A stretch of 37,600 nucleotides of DNA, taken from positions 1 through 37,600 of the forward strand of contig JAKLDX010000001.1 of NCBI GenBank assembly GCA_022703295.1, in the 5' to 3' direction. The translations under genes were made by a program, and so were the position numbers. A model generated the notes under the pieces. It saw only the letters and a list, made by a program, of their open reading frames with translations, was not told the DNA's origin and made no database searches. The stretch is from Candidatus Omnitrophota bacterium (lineage in GTDB: Bacteria > Omnitrophota > Gorgyraeia > 2-01-FULL-45-10). Shown here piece by piece: positions 1 through 6,733 of the stretch (position 1 is its first letter; the number at the start of each line of letters is the position of its first letter).

Positions 1-229
1 GCCGAAGCATTCGGCAGTTATTCCGTTAATTGCGAAGGCAGGGCTAGCGCCAAAATCGTTTTAAAGGGAAACCGATGGTTTCCCTTTAAGGAACCCTTCC
101 TCGGACGAGTTCCTTAATGTTCCTTTTCAAAAAGTAGTTGGATGTTCACAAAAAAGCTTCGGATGGCAAACCGCCAATGTGGGCTTGCCCTACGAAGCAT
201 CTGATAGTTTTTGAGTTGATTGCGAAGTA
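1..229. other. Gene-free stretch upstream of tRNA-Val
   Basis: No convincing coding frame is visible. The stretch holds a short hairpin at 1-15 (GCCGAA/TTCGGC arms), the longer perfect palindrome at 61-89, and GCTTCG...CGAAGC arms near 153-198. It reads as hairpin-rich intergenic or decayed DNA continuous with the stretch after the tRNA. Confidence 0.5.
61..89. repeat. Perfect palindrome, hairpin family member 1
   Basis: The arms TTAAAGGGAAACC and GGTTTCCCTTTAA pair perfectly over 13 bp around the loop GAT. The sequence is closely related to the palindromes at 423-447 and 765-794. No T-run follows, so it is not a classical terminator. Confidence 0.75.
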
Positions 230-306
230 GGGCAGTTAGCGCAGTTGGTTAGCGCACCACGTTGACATCGTGGGGGTCAGAGGTTCGAGTCCTCTACTGC
301 CCACCA
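230..306 (+). tRNA. tRNA-Val (anticodon GAC)
   Basis: The acceptor stem pairs GGGCAGT (230-236) with ACTGCCC (296-302), followed by discriminator A303 and an encoded CCA at 304-306. The anticodon stem CCACG/CGTGG closes the loop TTGACAT, giving anticodon GAC, which reads valine GUC codons. The T arm has the usual GGTTCGAGTCC. The gene is complete and looks functional. It sits at the edge of an accessory region, a common place for insertions. A perfect inverted repeat begins at its last bases. Confidence 0.95.
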
Positions 307-341
307 AATTTTTCCAGCGACCATCAGTAGAAAAATTTGGT
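303..341. repeat. Perfect inverted repeat starting in the tRNA 3' end
   Basis: ACCAAATTTTTC (303-314) is the exact reverse complement of GAAAAATTTGGT (330-341), with a 15-nt loop. The left arm uses the ACCA end of tRNA-Val. It may be a processing or termination structure for the tRNA, or a remnant of an insertion at the tRNA end. There is no T-run after it. Confidence 0.7.
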
Positions 342-422
342 CCTGAGGAGCATGTATATAGCTAGTTGTGCAGCGAAGGACAACCCCTAAATATAGGGTC
401 TTTTCAAAGGAAAAATTTCCAT

Positions 423-447
423 AGGGGGAAACCAAAGGTTTCCCCCT
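423..447. repeat. Perfect palindrome, hairpin family member 2
   Basis: Arms AGGGGGAAACC and GGTTTCCCCCT pair over 11 bp around loop AAA. It is a variant of the palindromes at 61-89 and 765-794 in which changes in one arm are matched in the other. Confidence 0.75.
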
Positions 448-546
448 CTTGGCGTCCCGCCTGAGCAGCTAATTCAGTCCAGGCGGCGGGACTGTCACCC
501 CCTTCCTTTTGAACCGCCAGTCTGAATAGCTAGTCTTCTGTATAAC

Positions 547-577
547 AAGAGAAGGGGGATAATGTCCCCCTTCTCTT
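547..577. repeat. Perfect 13-bp hairpin
   Basis: Arms AAGAGAAGGGGGA and TCCCCCTTCTCTT pair perfectly around loop TAATG. It has the same purine-rich left arm style as the other hairpins here but a different sequence, so family membership is less certain. Confidence 0.6.
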
Positions 578-674
578 ATATATCTTATCCTCCTAAATTT
601 GTGTCCCTTCGGGACCTGTCACGATGGTAGGCAAAATTTGGCGGGGATGCAGGGGATCGAACGGGAAAAGGGTT

Positions 675-704
675 TTAGGGAAAAACACCCCTGTTTTTCC
701 CTAA
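675..704. repeat. Perfect 13-bp hairpin, family member 3
   Basis: Arms TTAGGGAAAAACA and TGTTTTTCCCTAA pair perfectly around loop CCCC. It shares the TTAGGG...CCCTAA ends with the palindrome at 765-794. Confidence 0.7.
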
Positions 705-764
705 GAGTGTCGTTTAACTGCAAAGGAAGGGGAACAGCGTCTGCGGCTATTCAATATTTCAGCG

Positions 765-794
765 TTAGGGGGAAACCATTGGGTTTCCCCCTAA
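765..794. repeat. Perfect 13-bp palindrome, family member 4
   Basis: Arms TTAGGGGGAAACC and GGTTTCCCCCTAA pair perfectly around loop ATTG. It is the fullest form of the family also seen at 61-89 and 423-447. Confidence 0.75.
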
Positions 795-1021
795 GGAGCG
801 AAGGCCGAGCAAGACTAATTTTGTCTAATATGTACTGGTCGCAGCGAGGCCGAAGCGACGTGAGATTCCCCGTCGTCGTTCCTATTTCTCCTTGACTAAT
901 CTTCCGCACAGGCGTAGCATAATCTTAACTGATTTAAATACAGCAGGTTATGAATTTTTTGTGGGTGTCCCTTTTTAGGACGGCCCCTATATCAAAAATG
1001 GCACAGTTTTGGAGATAAAAG

Positions 1022-1774
1022 ATGTACCCGTATGATTTCTTTACACAATATCGCGTAGATCAATTGGTAGATCAAGTATTTGTAGGAATGTGGTTTGATC
1101 AAGAGCATAAACCACGTTATGATAACGTAATCGTTAAGGCTATAAAAAACGCTAACCTAAAACCTTATCGCGTTGATCAGCCAGTTTCAGGAGACTCAAT
1201 CCCAATAAATATATTACAGGGAATATTGAATTCGAAAATTGTGTTATTCGATGTTTCATATATAACATCCGAGATTTCGATTTCACCCTCTGTTAAAAAG
1301 AGGTTTCGTAATGCAAACGTTATGTACGAATTAGGGCTAGCGCATGCATGGAGACTACCGGAAGAAATTATTGTAATAAGAGATGATGAAGATTCTCTTC
1401 CCTTTGATGTCACCACATTCAGAGCTCATAAATATGATTTTAACAACGTAGATAGTTCAATAAACCAATTATCAAAAGTTATAACGGATTCTTTCTCGGA
1501 AATTAATAGAGCTAAGTCATTAATGGTAGAAAGGGCAGCGAAATCGCTAGATTCTCGATGCATTAATTTTATTTTTAGTAACCGAGGAAGATATTTCAGC
1601 GAAACTAAGTATGATCCTGTCACCGCGAATATTATCAACAGGCTTCTTGATCTCAGAATTTTGTGGATAGACACTTCTGGCGGTGGGGGATCCTATGCTT
1701 ACCATTGGACAGAACTTGGAAGAGATGTAATTAAATATCATAAGATAGAGCCATGCCCTAAAAACGAGTCATAA
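1022..1774 (+). CDS. TIR/nucleoside-deoxyribosyltransferase-like protein, putative conflict-system effector
   Basis: A 250-residue protein. Residues 18-140 have the pattern of the TIR/nucleoside 2-deoxyribosyltransferase-like fold: a first strand ending FVGMWF (20-25), a strand IVLFDVS (73-79), and NVMYELGLAHA (99-109), where Glu103 is in the place of the catalytic glutamate of this superfamily. Residues 165-240 look like a winged-helix or other small helical domain. Family knowledge says such domains often hydrolyse NAD+ or nucleotides in bacterial immunity; that role here is inference. GGAG at 1011-1014 fixes the ATG. The next gene begins 1 nt after the stop, so the two are probably co-translated. 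Base use is AT-rich compared with DNA after 4200, consistent with transfer. Confidence 0.72.
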   Translation: MYPYDFFTQYRVDQLVDQVFVGMWFDQEHKPRYDNVIVKAIKNANLKPYRVDQPVSGDSIPINILQGILNSKIVLFDVSYITSEISISPSVKKRFRNANVMYELGLAHAWRLPEEIIVIRDDEDSLPFDVTTFRAHKYDFNNVDSSINQLSKVITDSFSEINRAKSLMVERAAKSLDSRCINFIFSNRGRYFSETKYDPVTANIINRLLDLRILWIDTSGGGGSYAYHWTELGRDVIKYHKIEPCPKNES

Positions 1775-1775
1775 C

Positions 1776-2876
1776 ATGGTAAAACCTCCAATTAAGCTTG
1801 CGGTAGGAAGAATACAAGAATATAACAAAAACACGTTTATAAAGCGCCTATTGAATATTGGCATTGTGGGTCTTATAATCGTTTTGTTTTTATTTTTTGT
1901 GTACAAACTTATACCAAATCCATATTTATGTTATGGCTATAAGCCAATAAAGATAGGTAAACAACCGATCGAGTTTGACTGGGCAGGGGATTCTTATCAA
2001 TGTCGTTTTGGTATTGCAAATTCTGGAGTTTTTGACGTAAAAAATCCTATACTGCAAATATACTTTATTGACGGTGCTGATGTTAAGCCTGTTTCAAATA
2101 ATACAGAGTGGCAAAGGAATGATGAAGCAAATTATTTTTGGTCGAAAAATATTACTATTCATGGTGGAATCAAAAGCGTTGATTTGGCGGAACGTGCTCA
2201 AGCTATAAACGTCAAATTTAACAATAACGGTTTAAATAGAATAAAATATATTATAACATCGAACGGAATACAAAAAAGAGGCACGATAAATGTTATTAAT
2301 TCACATGGATCCGATAAAGTGTCCCAAGATGCAATTGAAATAGCAAAAAAGACAGAATGGCCATATTTTAAACTTAGGTTAAATTTTGATAACAATCAAG
2401 ATGAAATACAGATTTATAATGAAGGAGGAAAATTTAGAGAGCTGAATACCGAGGTGTATTTATTTTGGAGTATAACGTCTGATAAAACTTTGCTTAACCC
2501 AAAGGATATAGCGGTTCTAAACTATTACAATCTTAGCTCCATAGATTCACTTCTTTCGGGTAGTAAGCCCATAACAATATCTGCTGCAGACCCTGCAAAG
2601 GCGACAGACCTCATTGATGGGTTTAAAAAATTGGCAAAGGAAAAAGGTTTTTTAGCATTTATATCAGCAAAGAGATATGTTCGCATGCAATATAAAGATA
2701 TATATGATGAATCGCACGATGATTTTTACAGCCTAGATAAGATTGGGGGTAAGAAGATGTCAAAAAATGAAGCCACAGAAATGATGAAAATATATAATCA
2801 GGCAAGAGATCAGAATATGGTTATAGATATGCTAACCACATCATCGGAAATTTTATATGAGAAATGGCAACATTAG
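1776..2876 (+). CDS. Membrane-anchored protein of unknown function, partner of the upstream TIR-like gene
   Basis: A 366-residue protein I do not recognise. One transmembrane helix lies at about residues 27-46 after a basic N-terminus, so most of the protein is probably outside the cytoplasm or held at the membrane. Two stretches (about 67-105 and 195-235) look like related beta-rich modules with an N-x-G turn, possibly Ig-like. The C-terminal ~70 residues are charged and helical. It starts 1 nt after the TIR-like gene, so a joint function is likely. A membrane sensor or a membrane-damaging partner are both possible. It shares the AT-rich composition of its neighbours. Confidence 0.7.
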   Translation: MVKPPIKLAVGRIQEYNKNTFIKRLLNIGIVGLIIVLFLFFVYKLIPNPYLCYGYKPIKIGKQPIEFDWAGDSYQCRFGIANSGVFDVKNPILQIYFIDGADVKPVSNNTEWQRNDEANYFWSKNITIHGGIKSVDLAERAQAINVKFNNNGLNRIKYIITSNGIQKRGTINVINSHGSDKVSQDAIEIAKKTEWPYFKLRLNFDNNQDEIQIYNEGGKFRELNTEVYLFWSITSDKTLLNPKDIAVLNYYNLSSIDSLLSGSKPITISAADPAKATDLIDGFKKLAKEKGFLAFISAKRYVRMQYKDIYDESHDDFYSLDKIGGKKMSKNEATEMMKIYNQARDQNMVIDMLTTSSEILYEKWQH

Positions 2877-2881
2877 AATAT

Positions 2882-2977
2882 GGGGGGCGGCGGTTCCGGA
2901 TGCAATCCCAGACCTATCCCCGAAATTAATTGAGAACATGTCAAAAAGGAACACACAATTTTAATAGAGTGCCCCCC
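2882..2977. repeat. Small element with GGGGGGC/GCCCCCC ends and a REP-like core
   Basis: GGGGGGC (2882-2888) is the reverse complement of GCCCCCC (2971-2977). Between them lies a 22-base motif (2937-2958, beginning CATGTC and ending ACACACAA) that recurs at 3901-3922. It fills the gap between the membrane-anchored gene and the DUF2971 gene and may be a small non-autonomous element. Confidence 0.4.
2937..2958. repeat. REP-like motif, copy A (direct orientation)
   Basis: This 22-base copy matches 19 of 22 bases of the copy at 3901-3922. Together the two flank the DUF2971 gene as direct repeats. Inverted-orientation relatives lie near 603-615 and 967-981. Confidence 0.6.
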
Positions 2978-3036
2978 AAAGTGACACGTCTCCTGTATAC
3001 GATAAATAGTCGTTGCACCCTAAAACGGTTAAAAAT

Positions 3037-3870
3037 ATGAATACTTTATATAAGTATTGTGATCGGGCAGGTATTGTAAATATCTTGGGGTTGTTAGAAT
3101 TAAAATTGCCATATGTCGCTGAAGTCAATGATCCGTTTGAATGTTTGCCAATATTTGACTGCAAAAATGATTTATCCGCTATTAAAGCACGATGTTTATT
3201 AGCATTCAAACGTAAAAATGTAGACCCGCTATCAAATTTTGACGAAAAAGTTAAAGAAGAATTCGGAAAAGGTGATATTCAAAAAAAGCTTAAACAGATT
3301 TCGCGAGAAAATCAAAATGAGTGGAATCAAAAAAGAAGTTGCCTGATATCTGTTTCAAAGACCGCGCAAAATACTGTTATGTGGGCTCATTATGCTGAAA
3401 AACACAAGGGAGCGGTTATTGGAATTGATTTTGATATAATTCTTCAAAGACGAAACAGCCCATATGGTATTGTGATGGACCCTGTTAGTTATTCTAAAAA
3501 TAGGCCTCGAATAGATATTTTGGTTGATCCCGATAGTAAAATCTGGGGCGACCAATTCATAAAACTATTGCTAACTAAATCAGATAATTGGAGTTATGAA
3601 AAAGAATATCGCACGGTTTTTCTGGATCATTCTTTAGAAGAGTTCCGGAAACAAGGACTAGCTAGCGTCAAAGACTTCGATGGCAAGAAAACATGGTTTT
3701 TGCGACTCAACCCATTATCAATAAAAGAAATCGTTTTTGGTTTATATATGGAAGACGATATAAAAATAGCTATTAGAAAATCACTAAAACGTCCAGAATT
3801 ACAGCATGTAAAATTGTATCAAGCTATGGAATCAGAAACATATATTCTTAATTTGATCGATCTATCATAG
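3037..3870 (+). CDS. DUF2971 family protein
   Basis: A 277-residue protein with the full pattern of DUF2971: N-terminal LYKYCD, then VNDPFE, then RSCLISVSK...NTVMWAHYAEKHKGAVIGIDF, SYEKEYR and IKEIVFG. The biochemical role of the family is not established; members are frequent near defence genes and mobile elements. I start at ATG 3037 because family members begin about two residues before LYKY; an upstream TTG at 3013 is in frame but adds nothing conserved. No transmembrane segment is visible. It is AT-rich like the two genes before it and is bracketed by two copies of a 22-base repeat, which suggests it moved as a unit. No strong promoter is obvious. Confidence 0.85.
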   Translation: MNTLYKYCDRAGIVNILGLLELKLPYVAEVNDPFECLPIFDCKNDLSAIKARCLLAFKRKNVDPLSNFDEKVKEEFGKGDIQKKLKQISRENQNEWNQKRSCLISVSKTAQNTVMWAHYAEKHKGAVIGIDFDIILQRRNSPYGIVMDPVSYSKNRPRIDILVDPDSKIWGDQFIKLLLTKSDNWSYEKEYRTVFLDHSLEEFRKQGLASVKDFDGKKTWFLRLNPLSIKEIVFGLYMEDDIKIAIRKSLKRPELQHVKLYQAMESETYILNLIDLS

Positions 3871-3900
3871 AAACAGGGGGTGGCCAAGTAATTTTGGGAT

Positions 3901-3922
3901 CATGTCCGAAAGGGACACACAA
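3901..3922. repeat. REP-like motif, copy B (direct orientation)
   Basis: It starts CATGTCC and ends GACACACAA, with GTCC and GGAC arms able to pair around GAAAG. It differs from 2937-2958 at three positions. It lies 31 bases after the DUF2971 stop codon. Confidence 0.6.
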
Positions 3923-3959
3923 GCCCTTTGCAGTAGCAATAAAATAAGGCCCCAAGCCA

Positions 3960-3987
3960 TTGTATTTGCCTGAAAATGTGATATACT
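3960..3987 (+). promoter_or_regulatory. Predicted promoter for a short transcript
   Basis: TTGTAT (3960-3965), a 16-nt spacer and TATACT (3982-3987). No coding start lies nearby; the predicted transcript would run into the terminator at 4049-4098. Confidence 0.45.
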
Positions 3988-3992
3988 ATATA

Positions 3993-4098
3993 TGAGGCTA
4001 AGGGAGAGAGGATTTAGACGGATAGCCCATAAGCCTCGCAGGGTTTTGCCCATCTACCGAACACATTAGAAGTGGAAAAGGTAGGTGGGTTTCTTTTT
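3993..4098 (+). ncRNA. Putative small structured RNA, family not recognised
   Basis: A stretch of about 105 nt lies between a predicted promoter and a strong terminator-like hairpin, with no open frame or ribosome binding site. GAGGCT (3994-3999) can pair with AGCCTC (4032-4037), and GGG/CCC arms can pair around TTTTG at 4041-4051. The size and layout fit a free-standing regulatory RNA. I considered 6S RNA and SRP RNA, but the conserved SRP loop is absent and 6S cannot be judged by eye. Confidence 0.35.
4049..4098 (+). terminator. Rho-independent terminator
   Basis: CCCATCTACC (4049-4058) pairs with GGTAGGTGGG (4080-4089), 10 bp with one G-T pair, around a 21-nt loop. It is followed by TTTCTTTTT. 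It ends the accessory region and insulates the sugar locus downstream. Confidence 0.7.
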
Positions 4099-4151
4099 GG
4101 AAATTCAGGCACTATCCTACTATTCCGTCGCCGGCAGCATTTTGCCTTGAC

Positions 4152-4178
4152 TTGACAAAACCGCAAGGGTAATATAGC
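4152..4178 (+). promoter_or_regulatory. Predicted promoter for the first glycosyltransferase
   Basis: A consensus TTGACA (4152-4157) and TATAGC (4173-4178) with a short 15-nt spacer. The start codon choices of the next gene are 4194 (GTG) and 4224 (ATG). Confidence 0.4.
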
Positions 4179-4223
4179 CATAGTCGGCGAAACGTGTTTA
4201 AAAACCTCGCAGGCCAAAACAAG

Positions 4224-5474
4224 ATGACAAAAGCCAGATTTTTCCGCATTGGGACCATACTTGCCATATTCATAATAATATTCTTTTTTGCCAAATCCCT
4301 CACAAGGCACTACGATTACCCGACCTATCAAAGCATCATAAAGGCCCGTTCGGACGATTGGGGCACCTACGCGCGCTACGCGCTCGATATAAAACAGAAC
4401 GGCCTTATTATACAGGAACTGAAAGGCACTTCCTACCGTGCCCCGGCAGGATTTTTATACAACTATTTTATAGCCCTGCTCCTTGCGCTTTTCGGGGAAA
4501 AAAGCATTCCCATATTCGTTGTGCAGCATCTGATGCTCGGCCTCTCGGTGGCGCTTATCTATTGGACATTCAGGGACAAGATGAGCCCGTTCCTGGGGCT
4601 ATTGTTTCTTTCGGCCCTGTTCATATTCGCCTTGAAAGATGTCTACAAGAACTATGCCCCTCTTTTATTAAGCGAGAACCTGGCGCTCTTTACATTGTCG
4701 CTATTCTTCTTCTGTTTTGTCAGGGGCTTTGACAGGGATGTTTTCACGCTACAGCTGCTGGCGGCGGTTTTCATGGGGATATCCGTATTGACACGGCCGA
4801 ATATAGTGGTATATGAGTTCGCCCTGATCTTCCCGGTCATTTTTTATTATTTTAAAAAGAAGAAGGCGTGGTTCACGAAGTCCGTGATATTCGTATCCGT
4901 GCTTGTGCTGAGCTCGTCTTTTTTACTTGTGCGTAATTACGCAAGTTCCGGAGAGATGTATTTTCTGCCCACGCACGGGACCTCCATGGATTATATAAAA
5001 ACGTATATCCCGATACCGCCTTCCGTCGACCTGTCCAGGGCGGAGACGAATGTGCTATACGCAAAACTGCACCTCAAAAAGGATGTGGTGGCCTACGCGG
5101 AATATATTATTCAAAAACCGGTCCTCTTCTTCACACATTATTTCAAAAAGTTCCTGTATTGCCTGGGCTACATACCGATCCTGGACCCGCATAACGGACC
5201 GCGGGGCAGGTGGATGGTGATGTGGGCATGTTATTTCGCGTATCTGGTTTTGCGCGTTGCCAGACGGTACACCATGGAAATGTGGGAATTGGGCGTGCAT
5301 CTTTTTATATTCTGTTATTACGCCGCCCTGATACTGGGCGGACAGATCCAGAACTACGGTTTCAGGATGCTTATCCCCGCGGTGTTTTTTGTGCCGGCAT
5401 TTGGTTTTATTATGCTGGATAAGTTATGGCCGGAGGCCAAAGCAAAGATGCGCATGCAACCACGAAGCCTCTGA
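4224..5474 (+). CDS. Polytopic GT-C type membrane glycosyltransferase (PMT/ArnT-like)
   Basis: A 416-residue membrane protein with about ten hydrophobic segments. After the first segment (IGTILAIFIIIFFFAKSL) a loop carries SDDWGTYARYA, the acidic pair expected in the first extracytoplasmic loop of GT-C enzymes. Next comes SYRAPAGFLYNYFIALLLALFG, typical of the PMT/ArnT group, which transfers sugars from polyprenyl-phosphate donors outside the inner membrane. The acceptor is unknown. I start at ATG 4224; an in-frame GTG at 4194 would add ten residues. The next gene starts 20 nt after the stop and is of the same family, so they form a pair. Confidence 0.8.
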   Translation: MTKARFFRIGTILAIFIIIFFFAKSLTRHYDYPTYQSIIKARSDDWGTYARYALDIKQNGLIIQELKGTSYRAPAGFLYNYFIALLLALFGEKSIPIFVVQHLMLGLSVALIYWTFRDKMSPFLGLLFLSALFIFALKDVYKNYAPLLLSENLALFTLSLFFFCFVRGFDRDVFTLQLLAAVFMGISVLTRPNIVVYEFALIFPVIFYYFKKKKAWFTKSVIFVSVLVLSSSFLLVRNYASSGEMYFLPTHGTSMDYIKTYIPIPPSVDLSRAETNVLYAKLHLKKDVVAYAEYIIQKPVLFFTHYFKKFLYCLGYIPILDPHNGPRGRWMVMWACYFAYLVLRVARRYTMEMWELGVHLFIFCYYAALILGGQIQNYGFRMLIPAVFFVPAFGFIMLDKLWPEAKAKMRMQPRSL

Positions 5475-5494
5475 TAAAAAGGAGACCTCTTAAT

Positions 5495-6733
5495 ATGCCG
5501 TTAAAATGGAAATTGATACTTATCTTTATTTTAGCTTTTTGTATCCGCCTTGCCATGAACGTTATTTTCCAGGGGATTGATTCACCGCCAGATCTGGGCA
5601 TGGGGCCTGACCACGTAGAATATGAACAGCTTGCCCGCAATGTCATTAATGGCAACGGATACGTGCTGGACCAGCATCTGAAGGTCCCGAATACGCTCAG
5701 GGCGCCGGGGACATCTTTATTGCTGGCGATATTCTACGGCATATTCGGCATACATTATTATGTAGCGAGGATCTTATTCATCACAATCAGCTCATTAACA
5801 TGCATTGTGACCTATTTTCTCGGCGCGAAACTCGGCGGCAGGAAAATGGGCATTGCCGCGGCGCTTATTCTGGCGCTTTATCCGATGCATTTTTATTACA
5901 GCATGCATTTATTCTCCGAGGTCCCGTTCGCGTTTTTTATAAGCCTCGCCATCCTGGCCGCGATATTGATGCGCGAGAAGAAGTCCGTATTTTTTGCGGT
6001 GTTGCTGGGACTGTTTTCCGGCATGAGCGCCCTTACCAGATCGCTGGCCATATTTTATTTACCGGCCTACATCCTGCTCCTTTGCTTATTCCGGGAAAAA
6101 GGCGAATCGAGAACGCTTATAAAATTAAGCGCGATATCAATCGTCTCTTTTACGCTTTGCATTTCTCCGTGGGTAGTCAGGAATTATATAGTTACAGGGC
6201 ACATTGTGCCCGTATCGACGCATGGAGGGGTGACTTTCCTGGGGGCGCACAACGAAATCGTTTTGCGTGACCCTGCCCTGATCGGCTATTATGCGGAGAA
6301 ACTGGATGACAAAAGCGTGCTGTACAGAAAGGACATGACCGTCTATGCCAAAGATAGAGAGGCATACAGGGCCGGGTTTGATTTTTTAAAGGAACATCTC
6401 AGCGATATTCCCAGGCTGGAGCTTATGAAACTTTACCGGGCCATAACGCCTTTTTATAACACGCCGAATAAGATGTTTAATCTGATAGGGGGGGTGTCCT
6501 GGCTTATATTGATGCCGTTCGCGTTCCTGGGCATTATTATCACTCTGAAAAACCGGTCGTTTGTTCCGCTGCTCGCGGCAGTAGCGCTTACATTAGCCGT
6601 TGTACTTTTTTTCTACGGAGACCACAGGTTCAGGGAGGCCATAGCGCCTGTTCTGGTGCTCTATGGAAGTGCCGGACTATTTTTTTGCGGAAACTACGTA
6701 TTGCCCTCCAAGGGGCAGCCACCAGAGCGATGA
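5495..6733 (+). CDS. Polytopic GT-C type membrane glycosyltransferase (ArnT/PMT-like)
   Basis: A 412-residue protein. The first transmembrane helix is followed by MGPDHVEYEQLARNVINGNG, whose Asp is in the place of the catalytic aspartate of GT-C enzymes, then APGTSLLLAIFYGIFG and a run of hydrophobic helices, including ALILALYPMHFYYS and LLGLFSGMSALTRS, characteristic of the ArnT/PMT_2 family. The ribosome binding site AAGGAGA at 5479-5485 fixes ATG 5495; the frame is open further upstream but that part overlaps the previous gene. Its last 57 bases overlap the 3' end of the convergent methyltransferase gene, leaving no room for a terminator. Confidence 0.83.
   Translation: MPLKWKLILIFILAFCIRLAMNVIFQGIDSPPDLGMGPDHVEYEQLARNVINGNGYVLDQHLKVPNTLRAPGTSLLLAIFYGIFGIHYYVARILFITISSLTCIVTYFLGAKLGGRKMGIAAALILALYPMHFYYSMHLFSEVPFAFFISLAILAAILMREKKSVFFAVLLGLFSGMSALTRSLAIFYLPAYILLLCLFREKGESRTLIKLSAISIVSFTLCISPWVVRNYIVTGHIVPVSTHGGVTFLGAHNEIVLRDPALIGYYAEKLDDKSVLYRKDMTVYAKDREAYRAGFDFLKEHLSDIPRLELMKLYRAITPFYNTPNKMFNLIGGVSWLILMPFAFLGIIITLKNRSFVPLLAAVALTLAVVLFFYGDHRFREAIAPVLVLYGSAGLFFCGNYVLPSKGQPPER

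Larger units (their letters stand above)
307..1021. other. Gene-free, hairpin-dense stretch
   Basis: About 700 bases without a believable gene. A 98-codon open frame at 599-895 crosses three palindromes and resembles no protein, so it is not called. The stretch contains four near-perfect hairpins listed separately, a small CCCTA/TAGGG hairpin at 385-398 followed by TCTTTT that could terminate the tRNA transcript, and two copies of a GTCC...GGAC motif (603-615 and 967-981). A ribosome binding site GGAG at 1011-1014 belongs to the next gene. I see no strong promoter. Confidence 0.55.

Noticed and set aside
61..794. Integron attC sites
   Set aside because: The palindromes are perfect and short, lack the GTTRRRY/RYYYAAC core pairs and unpaired extrahelical bases, and no gene cassettes or integrase are seen.
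61..794. CRISPR array
   Set aside because: The repeats vary in sequence and spacing (about 90 to 360 bases) and no regular spacers are present.
599..895. 98-codon open frame on the plus strand as a small gene
   Set aside because: It crosses three perfect palindromes, has no ribosome binding site and its translation resembles no protein; it lies in hairpin-rich non-coding DNA.
4358..4732. 124-codon frame overlapping the first GT-C gene
   Set aside because: It is a shadow frame inside a well-supported membrane protein gene with no ribosome binding site.
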